Origin: Pseudoalteromonas carrageenovora IAM 12662
GTDB lineage: Bacteria > Pseudomonadota > Gammaproteobacteria > Enterobacterales > Alteromonadaceae
Direction of reading: 5' to 3'
Assembly: GCF_900239935.1 (NCBI RefSeq)
Contig: NZ_LT965928.1
Coordinates: 2,497,520-2,561,519 of the forward strand
Length of the DNA: 64,000 nt
Numbering within the stretch: position 1 is the first letter of the stretch; the number at the start of each line of letters is the position of its first letter. This document shows positions 57,834-64,000 of the stretch, one piece after another. Position numbers and translations under genes: made by a program. The notes under the pieces are model-generated. The model was not told the DNA's origin, did no database searches, and saw only the letters and a list, made by a program, of their open reading frames with translations.

Positions 57834-58151
57834 TTACAGAGGGCGCCCGCCTGTAATTTTGTTTGCGCGGCCTTCTTCTTTAGCTTTTTCTGCACGCTTT
57901 CTTCGAGCATCTTTAGGATCTGCTATTAATGGGCGATAAATTTCTATTCTGTCACCCTCTTTTAGCTCATAGTTAGCCTTTACTGTTCGATTCCATACGC
58001 CCAATGTTAGCGCAGTTGGGTCTATTTCAGGGCACTTTTCAATAATACCTGACTGAATAACCCCTTGCTCGGCAGTAGTACCTTGTGGCACTTCTATAGA
58101 TAAGCTTGTCGCCGTAGTAGGCAATGCAAATACAACTTCTATATTAATCAT
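57834..58151 (-). CDS. rnfH: RnfH-family ubiquitin-like protein
   Basis: A 105-residue beta-grasp protein: INIEVVFALPTTATSLSIEVPQGTTAEQGVIQSGI, then LGVWNRTVKANYELKEGDRIEIYRPLIADPKDARRKRAEKAKEEGR. The RPLxxDPKxxRRxR tail is characteristic. The function is uncertain; in several bacteria it is next to ratA. It overlaps the ratA stop by four bases (ATGA), so the two are co-translated. Confidence 0.94.
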   Translation of the reverse strand: MINIEVVFALPTTATSLSIEVPQGTTAEQGVIQSGIIEKCPEIDPTALTLGVWNRTVKANYELKEGDRIEIYRPLIADPKDARRKRAEKAKEEGRANKITGGRPL

Positions 58152-58588
58152 AATCGCGATCCGTAAACTTGCTTAGCTCGTTGAGTAAAAGCACTCACCA
58201 TATTTTTAGCAACATCATTAAATATTTTGCCAAATGCAAGCTCAACTAACTTGCTCGAAAATTCAAACTCAAGCTCTAAGTTAACTTTACATGCTGTTTT
58301 ATCTAATGCTTGAAAGTGCCAGCGCCCTTGTAGCATCTTAAATGGCCCATCAACTAAACGCAGTGCAACAGTTTGCTCATCAATAAATGTATTTTCGGTA
58401 GTAAACCACTTTTTTATACCCGCCTTAGATATTTCTAAGCTCGCTGTCATGTTATTATCATGCTGTGAAACAATTTTTGAGTCTGAACAGTTAGGTAAAA
58501 ACTCTGGATAAGCTTCTACATCATTAACTAGATCAAACATCTCTTTGGTGCTGTACATAACCAGCGCACTTTTTTCTATTTGTGGCAT
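58148..58588 (-). CDS. ratA: RatA-type START/SRPBCC-domain protein (ubiquinone-binding coenzyme-Q10-like)
   Basis: A 146-residue START-like protein. The ATG at 58586-58588 (MPQIEKSALVMYSTKEMFDLVNDVEAYPEFLPNCSDS) follows a GGGAG ribosome site; a TTG four codons upstream lies on that site. E. coli RatA was described as inhibiting 70S initiation, while close relatives (Coq10) bind ubiquinone. Which role applies here is not settled. Divergent from smpB, 146 bp away, and overlapping rnfH by four bases. Confidence 0.93.
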   Translation of the reverse strand: MPQIEKSALVMYSTKEMFDLVNDVEAYPEFLPNCSDSKIVSQHDNNMTASLEISKAGIKKWFTTENTFIDEQTVALRLVDGPFKMLQGRWHFQALDKTACKVNLELEFEFSSKLVELAFGKIFNDVAKNMVSAFTQRAKQVYGSRL

Positions 58589-58734
58589 ACTCACTCCCAA
58601 CTGTGTGGGCGAATTTTAGCAAGCTTTGCGCGTTTCCCCAAATTTTCATGGCGCTTAAATTAACCTGATTATTTTAAATGCAGAATTAAAAAATCGATGT
58701 AAAACATCTCTTAATACGTATATTATAGGGCACT

Positions 58735-59214
58735 ATGGCTAAGAACAAATCATCAAAATCGAATAGTAATACCATCGCGCTAAACAAAAAAGCGCGTCAT
58801 GAGTATTTTTTACACGACAAGTTTGAAGCAGGTGTTGAACTACAAGGCTGGGAAGTAAAAAGTATCCGAGCAGGTAAGGTAAACATCTCAGAAACTTACA
58901 TTCACCTTAAAAATGGCGAAGCGTTTTTATTAGGCAGTCAAATTCAGCCTTTAAACAGCGCATCAACCCATGTTATTTGCGATCCTATGCGATACCGCAA
59001 ACTTTTATTAAGCCGAAGAGAGCTTGATAGATTAGTCGGCGCAACCGAACGCGATGGCTACTCGTTGGTAGCCACAGCCATGTATTGGAAAAAATGCTGG
59101 GTGAAACTAGAGTTTCATTTAGCGAAAGGTAAAAAAATGCATGACAAACGCGAAGATGGAAAAAATAAAGATTGGTCTCGCGAAAAAGAACGTTTAATGA
59201 AGCACAAAGTATAA
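58735..59214 (+). CDS. smpB: SsrA-binding protein SmpB
   Basis: SmpB binds tmRNA and delivers it to stalled ribosomes for trans-translation. The 159-residue OB-fold protein shows [39 protein letters not shown], and the basic tail [27 protein letters not shown] with the W needed for the A-site. The ATG follows a typical ggcact spacer. No tmRNA gene was seen downstream within the window. A terminator follows directly. Confidence 0.97.
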   Translation: MAKNKSSKSNSNTIALNKKARHEYFLHDKFEAGVELQGWEVKSIRAGKVNISETYIHLKNGEAFLLGSQIQPLNSASTHVICDPMRYRKLLLSRRELDRLVGATERDGYSLVATAMYWKKCWVKLEFHLAKGKKMHDKREDGKNKDWSREKERLMKHKV

Positions 59215-59220
59215 GTACAG

Positions 59221-59247
59221 CGCCTAACTAAGTTAGGCGTTTTTTTA
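59221..59247 (+). terminator. Terminator after smpB
   Basis: Stem cgcctaac / gttaggcg with loop taa, followed by TTTTTTT. Confidence 0.9.
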
Positions 59248-59636
59248 TAAAAAAGTTAACTATTATTTGTTTTATTAATATACAACAAGATTACTATTCA
59301 CACAGAGCATATATGTAAATAATTTATTACACTTTTATTGTGAATTAATTAATTTAATTATTACTCTCATTTAGGCTGTATTTTTTATTTCCAAAATAAA
59401 GCATATACGCCTATTTCAACCTTCTTCAGCGCTTAACATCTGTTTTAAAATCATCCAAAAACATACTAAAAGCCATACTAAAATCACATTTGAGTCTAAT
59501 TGCTAACACTTAAGTTACATGATATTAATGTCGTCGCTTGTTATATCAATCCGCTTAAATATGGGATTTATTTAACAATTTAAAAAGGATTGGTATTGAG
59601 CAACTAAATTTATAACATATCAACAAGGACTTAAGG
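59248..59636. other. AT-rich upstream region of the large TonB-dependent receptor
   Basis: About 390 bp, strongly AT-rich, with no reading frame. It presumably holds the receptor promoter and leader. No riboswitch-like conserved core and no Fur-type palindrome could be recognised. An AAGGACT ribosome-site-like sequence lies just before the ATG. Confidence 0.45.
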
Positions 59637-62228
59637 ATGAAGCAATCAACTGCATTTACACCTAGCTTAATTGCAGGTGCAACAATCGCACTTTCAGCAG
59701 GTTTTACAACAACAACTTACGCTGCTGAAGAAGCTAAAAAAGTAGAGCGCATTGAAGTAACTGGCTCACGAATTAAACGTTCAGATATCGAAGGGCCCTC
59801 TCCGGTTCAATCAATCGGAAGAGCTGATATTGAGAACATGGGTTATGACAACCTACAACAACTCCTCGAAAGAATGCCTGTAGCGGGTAGCGGTACCTTC
59901 TCTACACGTGGTAACAACCAAGATTCAACTGCAAATGGGTCTGCTGCTGTTAGTTTACGTGGTTTAGGTGCTGATGCTACGCTCGTACTAATCAATGGCC
60001 GCCGTGTATCTATTAGTGCATTTGCCGAAGGTATCACAAACTCATTTGTAGATATCAACAGCATACCTGTATCAGCAATTGAGCGTATAGATATTTTAAA
60101 AGATGGCGCATCTGCTATTTACGGCTCAGACGCAGTAGCCGGTGTTGTAAACGTTATCTTGAAAAAAGACATTGACGGTGTTGAAGTTAATTTAGGCTAC
60201 GGTGGTACTGATGGCCCAAGCTATGAAGAAACAACAGCAAGCTTAGTATGGGGTACTACTAGCGAGAAAAGTAGTGCTTCTGTGATCATTGATTACTTTA
60301 AAAACACCTCACTATCATCTGATGAAATGGGCAGCTTAGGTACAGCAAATCAGTCACCTTATGGGGGTGAGGATTTTCGCTCATCTCGTGGTTTCCCGGG
60401 ATATTTTTATGTAGATGGTGTTAAAACAATTGATCCGGCTTGTCCTGCAGAAAACGCAACTTCAAGCGGTAGTTGTTTATTTGATTACGGCCCATACGGT
60501 TATATTGCACCAGAGTCTGAGCGCGTAGGTGCTATTTCTCAATTTGAATATAACTTTGACAATGGCATTACAGGCTTTTTAGAAATGGCAGTACAGCACA
60601 ATACGTCTGTTGCAGCCGGAGCCCCTACTCCACTTGATGAAGATGCAGGCTTAACTGTCCCAGCGAATCACCCTAACAATCCATTTGGTGAAGACATTCA
60701 AATTGGTCGTTACCGTACCGTTGATGCTGGCGCACGCCAATGGGATATTGAATCAGATACGCTTCGCTTTGTTGCAGGGCTTAGAGGTGAATTTAACGAC
60801 TGGAGCTGGGAAACCGCGGTACAAAAAGGCCGTAGTAAATCTCTTCAAACAGGTGATAGAACACAAGGCTGGGTTCGTACTGATTTCTTACAACAAGAAA
60901 TTGATGCAGGAAACTACAACCCATTTGGTGGCACATACAACGACCCTGCTGTAATTGATCGTATTACAACAAGCTTAGTGCGTCGTGGTGAGTCTCATAT
61001 GACCTCTTTTGATGCAAACATTACAGGCGAAGCTTTTACTTTTGGCGATGACGTAGTAATGATGGCAGCAGGTATTGAATACCGTGAAGAAGACGTTAAT
61101 GACATTCCTGATGATCAATTTCAACGTGGTTTAATATTCGGTACTGAGTCTGTATCTGCGTCTGCAGATCGTGAACAATACGCAGCCTATGTTGAGTTTT
61201 CTATCCCTCTTGCTGATAATTTAGAGCTACAACTTGCTGGTCGTTACGATGACTACAGTGACTTTGGTACAACAACGAATCCTAAAGTAGCTCTTCGCTG
61301 GGCACCTACTGATGAAATCACAGTACGTGGCTCTTGGGCACAAGGTTTTAGAGCGCCTTCTTTGGCACAAGTTGGTTTGGGTCCATCTCAAGAAAGCCAA
61401 TTCTTTGTAGATACATACCGCTGTGAAGCAACCGGCCTGGATTGTGATGCACTTGATTACAATATTGAATTTGCTGGTAACCCTGATCTTGAAGCTGAAG
61501 AATCAGAATCATGGAATGTAGGCTTCATTTGGGCGCCTACAGCTGAATTCGGTTTAAGTATTGATGTGTGGAGCATCACTCAAGATAACAAAATTGATGA
61601 GCAAGAGTTTGGTCCAATTTATAACTCTGAGTGTAATAACCAAGATAGCACTGTATGTGTGCGTTTAGCACCTACAGGTGGCGACAGCTTAGGAACAATT
61701 CAAAAAATTTACAGCACATTTGAAAACGTTTCTTCGCAAGAAGTATCTGGGATTGATGTTTCAGCTAACTACAATCACTCACTTGATGACCTAGGTTTGC
61801 TTAAATTTAACCTAGAATGGGCTTACCAAGATAAATTTGAAAAAGATGGTCGTGATTACACCGGTGAGTATGGCTATCCAGAGCACCGCTGGATTTTCTC
61901 TACAAACTGGGAAATTGGCGAGTTTAATACAAACGTAAACATCAGTTATGTAGGTGAGTTTGAAGATACTCCTGATATTGATTTTGACGGTAATTTAGAC
62001 TTTGATAGCAATACATCACGCATGGTTGATTCGCAAACATTGGTAGACTTACAAACGTCTTACCGTGTTACTGACTCAACTAAAGTATCGTTAGGTGTAA
62101 ATAACTTATTTGATGAAGAGCCACCATTTGCAATTGGTGATGGTGACGCTGATTTATACGGTTATGCTTCAGGTGTACACAACCCTAGAGGCCGTTACTT
62201 CTATACTAAAGTTAGCTTCTCGTTTTAA
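59637..62228 (+). CDS. TonB-dependent outer-membrane receptor, large
   Basis: An 863-residue receptor with signal peptide (MKQSTAFTPSLIAGATIALSAGFTTTTYAAEE) and TonB-box-like KVERIEVTGSRIKRSD. The plug is at about 50-175 (VSLRGLGADATLVLINGRRVS; IERIDILKDGASAIYGSDAVAGVVNVILKKD). A barrel follows with loops bearing cysteine pairs (CPAENATSSGSC; CEATGLDC; CNNQDSTVC). It ends in YTKVSFSF with terminal phenylalanine. This GSRIKRSDIEGPSPV type is frequent in marine gammaproteobacteria and is often linked to peptide or oligosaccharide uptake. No transporter or enzyme genes adjoin it, so the substrate is unknown. Confidence 0.93.
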   Translation: MKQSTAFTPSLIAGATIALSAGFTTTTYAAEEAKKVERIEVTGSRIKRSDIEGPSPVQSIGRADIENMGYDNLQQLLERMPVAGSGTFSTRGNNQDSTANGSAAVSLRGLGADATLVLINGRRVSISAFAEGITNSFVDINSIPVSAIERIDILKDGASAIYGSDAVAGVVNVILKKDIDGVEVNLGYGGTDGPSYEETTASLVWGTTSEKSSASVIIDYFKNTSLSSDEMGSLGTANQSPYGGEDFRSSRGFPGYFYVDGVKTIDPACPAENATSSGSCLFDYGPYGYIAPESERVGAISQFEYNFDNGITGFLEMAVQHNTSVAAGAPTPLDEDAGLTVPANHPNNPFGEDIQIGRYRTVDAGARQWDIESDTLRFVAGLRGEFNDWSWETAVQKGRSKSLQTGDRTQGWVRTDFLQQEIDAGNYNPFGGTYNDPAVIDRITTSLVRRGESHMTSFDANITGEAFTFGDDVVMMAAGIEYREEDVNDIPDDQFQRGLIFGTESVSASADREQYAAYVEFSIPLADNLELQLAGRYDDYSDFGTTTNPKVALRWAPTDEITVRGSWAQGFRAPSLAQVGLGPSQESQFFVDTYRCEATGLDCDALDYNIEFAGNPDLEAEESESWNVGFIWAPTAEFGLSIDVWSITQDNKIDEQEFGPIYNSECNNQDSTVCVRLAPTGGDSLGTIQKIYSTFENVSSQEVSGIDVSANYNHSLDDLGLLKFNLEWAYQDKFEKDGRDYTGEYGYPEHRWIFSTNWEIGEFNTNVNISYVGEFEDTPDIDFDGNLDFDSNTSRMVDSQTLVDLQTSYRVTDSTKVSLGVNNLFDEEPPFAIGDGDADLYGYASGVHNPRGRYFYTKVSFSF

Positions 62229-62265
62229 TTAGCTAAAACCCATTTAAAATGGGCTATGCTTAAAA

Positions 62266-62294
62266 CAAAAAAACCGCCATTTGGCGGTTTTTTA
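62266..62294. terminator. Bidirectional terminator between receptor and peroxiredoxin
   Basis: A 9-bp stem aaaccgcca / tggcggttt with a two-base loop, A and T runs on each side. Confidence 0.88.
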
Positions 62295-62313
62295 TTAAAA
62301 GCAAAGGGCTAAA

Positions 62314-62919
62314 TTATAGCTCGCCTTCGTTTTCAGATAGGAATTTAGCAACACCTTCAGGGCTTGCGTCCATACCTTTTTTACCTTCAGTCCAACCAGC
62401 TGGGCAAACTTCGCCGTTTTCGCTGTGAAATGCTAAAGCGTCAACCATACGGATCATTTCGTCGATGTTACGGCCTAGTGGTAAATCGTTCACTACTTGG
62501 TGACGTACGTTACCTTCTTCATCGATTAAGAAAGAACCACGAAATGCAACACCCGCTTCTGGGTGCTCAACGTCGTATGCTTTACAGATTTCGTGTTTAA
62601 CGTCTGCAACTAGTGCGTATTGAACTTTACCAATACCGCCGTCAGCTACAGGCGTGTTACGCCATGCGTTATGTGAGAATTGTGAATCGATAGAAACACC
62701 AATTACTTCTACGCCACGCTTTTTAAATTCTTCAAAACGCTTATCAAATGCGATAAGTTCAGAAGGACATACAAACGTGAAATCTAGTGGGTAAAAGAAG
62801 ATTACTGCTTTTTTACCTTTAATAGTTTCGTGAAGGTTGTAGCTATCTACAATTTCACCGTTACCTAGAACAGCTGCAGCGGTAAAGTCTGGTGCCTGGC
62901 GGCCTACTAATACACCCAT
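62314..62919 (-). CDS. Typical 2-Cys peroxiredoxin (AhpC/Prx family)
   Basis: A 201-residue peroxiredoxin reducing hydrogen peroxide and organic peroxides. The start MGVLVGRQAPDFTAAAVLGNGE matches the family; an ATG four codons upstream is poorer. The peroxidatic Cys51 is in PLDFTFVCPSE and the resolving Cys172 in GEVCPAGW, with the C-terminal YF-like region absent (ends SENEGEL), which suggests a robust, overoxidation-resistant form. A GGAGAAT ribosome site precedes the ATG. The reductant is not encoded nearby. Confidence 0.96.
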   Translation of the reverse strand: MGVLVGRQAPDFTAAAVLGNGEIVDSYNLHETIKGKKAVIFFYPLDFTFVCPSELIAFDKRFEEFKKRGVEVIGVSIDSQFSHNAWRNTPVADGGIGKVQYALVADVKHEICKAYDVEHPEAGVAFRGSFLIDEEGNVRHQVVNDLPLGRNIDEMIRMVDALAFHSENGEVCPAGWTEGKKGMDASPEGVAKFLSENEGEL

Positions 62920-63117
62920 TTTATTCTCCAAATATTTTGAGTTTGTTTTAGATTGCTAACGCAATACTGATAGTTATATGGGCACTAAAAATTAAAAACC
63001 AATAGCGCAAACATATAATTATTTAGCATTCTAGAGTTATTCGATATAAAAGAACAATCGTATTTAGCGATATGAGCAATCGAAAATACCGAACATAAGT
63101 AAATACTGCATTAGAGA

Positions 63118-63148
63118 TACAAAAAAACCTGCAAATGCAGGTTTTTAA
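63118..63148 (-). terminator. Terminator after fadR
   Basis: Perfect 10-bp stem aaaaacctgc / gcaggttttt with loop aaat, followed by T-run on the minus strand. Confidence 0.88.
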
Positions 63149-63155
63149 TATCAAT

Positions 63156-63869
63156 TTAATCCATTATATCGGAAGGCATATCATCACGAATTTTTTGCCA
63201 AATTTCGCCAGTTTGATGGCCAAACTTACGCATCATCGAAATAGCTCCGTCATGCTCTCTGTTTTGAGCAAGAACAGTTAAATCCTTGTAGAACTGACGA
63301 GCTAACTCGCGAGTACCCGCATCTGAAAAGTAATGACAACCAATCTTAAAGTAAAAACCTCTAAAGCCGTTCAATATAAGTACATAAATACGATTGTTAC
63401 CTGCAACGGCAAGTTCGTGATGTACTTTATAATCGTAATCAGCGAATGCTTGAGCTGTATCTTCTAACTCATCACTTTCTGATAAAATTTCAATTACACG
63501 TTCTGGGTTTAACTTAATAGCGGCACGTGTATAGATAGCACTTATATTCGTTCGCGCAGATAAAAGCTGATCTGTAAGCTCTGGCATTTTGTCTTCATCT
63601 AGGCGCGCTAGTGTTTCAAGTATATTTAAGCCCGATGTTTCCCAAAAGTTATTTACTTTAGTTGGTTTGCCATGCTGAATGGTTAACCAGCCATCGCGCG
63701 CTAAACGCTGCAAAACTTCACGTAAAGTTGTTCTTGTTACGCCAATTAACTCTGAAAGCTCTCGCTCTGCTGGTAGAATTGAACCTGGAGGGAAATCGCC
63801 ATTCCAAATAGACTCAACTATATATTCTTCAGCAAAACCTGCTGGGCTTTTCGCTTTAAAAATTCTCAT
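63156..63869 (-). CDS. fadR: Fatty acid metabolism regulator FadR
   Basis: A 237-residue GntR-family regulator that senses long-chain acyl-CoA, represses fatty acid degradation and activates synthesis genes. The winged helix-turn-helix is N-terminal ([61 protein letters not shown]), and the acyl-CoA-binding helical domain follows from about residue 75. The length matches E. coli (239). The gene is minus-strand; the 130 bp to the right edge show no gene, and in relatives nhaB usually lies divergently there. Confidence 0.97.
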   Translation of the reverse strand: MRIFKAKSPAGFAEEYIVESIWNGDFPPGSILPAERELSELIGVTRTTLREVLQRLARDGWLTIQHGKPTKVNNFWETSGLNILETLARLDEDKMPELTDQLLSARTNISAIYTRAAIKLNPERVIEILSESDELEDTAQAFADYDYKVHHELAVAGNNRIYVLILNGFRGFYFKIGCHYFSDAGTRELARQFYKDLTVLAQNREHDGAISMMRKFGHQTGEIWQKIRDDMPSDIMD

Positions 63870-64000
63870 TCAATTCCCACTCGAATTAATCAACACTTAT
63901 CGTTTTTCACGAATAACTGACTGATTGTACCAGACGAAACACAACTAACAAGTAAAGTAAGTTATATTAGCCAAGCAAATGAGTAGAAATTTCAAATTAG

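Noticed and set aside
59248..59636. tmRNA gene near smpB
   Set aside because: No tRNA-Ala-like ends, no tag-like reading frame and no structured GC-rich region were found in the AT-rich space after smpB.

Overview
The window is a chromosomal segment of a marine gammaproteobacterium of the Alteromonadales, most likely Pseudoalteromonas. This rests on the low GC content, the housekeeping gene orders (tig / tRNA / folD / cysS / ppiB / lpxH; pdxB-asd-fimV-truA-accD-folC-dedD-cvpA-purF; rlmE-ftsH-folP-glmM-tpiA-secG-tRNA-Leu; bamE / rnfH-ratA / smpB) and the accessory repertoire (TonB-dependent receptors, MipA/OmpV-type outer-membrane proteins, several chemoreceptors). No genome comparison could be run, so the genus is an inference.

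Layout. 1-6 kb: the 5' part of trigger factor, a five-tRNA cluster (three identical tRNA-Pro, one His, one Arg) behind a strong promoter, then folD, cysS, ppiB, lpxH. 6-8.8 kb: a frameshifted periplasmic amino-acid-type binding protein, a non-coding stretch, miaE and a Yip1-family membrane protein. 8.8-22 kb: the minus-strand purF-to-pdxB supraoperon, containing a 1503-residue acidic FimV with extreme internal repeats. 22-29 kb: a TonB-dependent receptor divergent from a CsgD/LuxR-type regulator, then a porin plus small phosphate-binding-like protein, convergent with a chemoreceptor. 29-36 kb: tRNA-Leu and the secG-to-rlmE operon, with yhbY divergent. 36-38.6 kb: an exported serine hydrolase and histidine phosphatase pair and a lipoprotein. 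38.6-50.5 kb: two copies, in opposite orientation, of a four-gene module (MipA/OmpV barrel, DUF3019 secreted protein, OmpR-type regulator, sensor kinase), enclosing a sodium-dependent transporter, ElaA acetyltransferase, Spo0M-like protein, a Kef-type antiporter and a DUF3820 protein. 50.6-54.3 kb: a diguanylate cyclase, ilvY and ilvC. 54.4-59.2 kb: a second chemoreceptor, a MITE-like element with perfect 18-bp terminal inverted repeats, a GIY-YIG protein, bamE, rnfH, ratA, smpB. 59.2-64 kb: a large TonB-dependent receptor, a 2-Cys peroxiredoxin and fadR.

Most of the window is conserved core metabolism, translation and envelope biogenesis. The strongest candidate for a little-described system is the duplicated MipA/OmpV-DUF3019-two-component module. 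In each copy the outer-membrane and secreted genes are overlapping or nearly contiguous and lead directly into the regulator and kinase genes, which suggests an envelope sensor or response unit whose signal is unknown. Secondary points of interest are the FimV repeat tracts (including a 138-bp tandem duplication with one base difference), the porin / orphan binding protein / chemoreceptor group beside tRNA-Leu, the frameshifted binding protein and the MITE.
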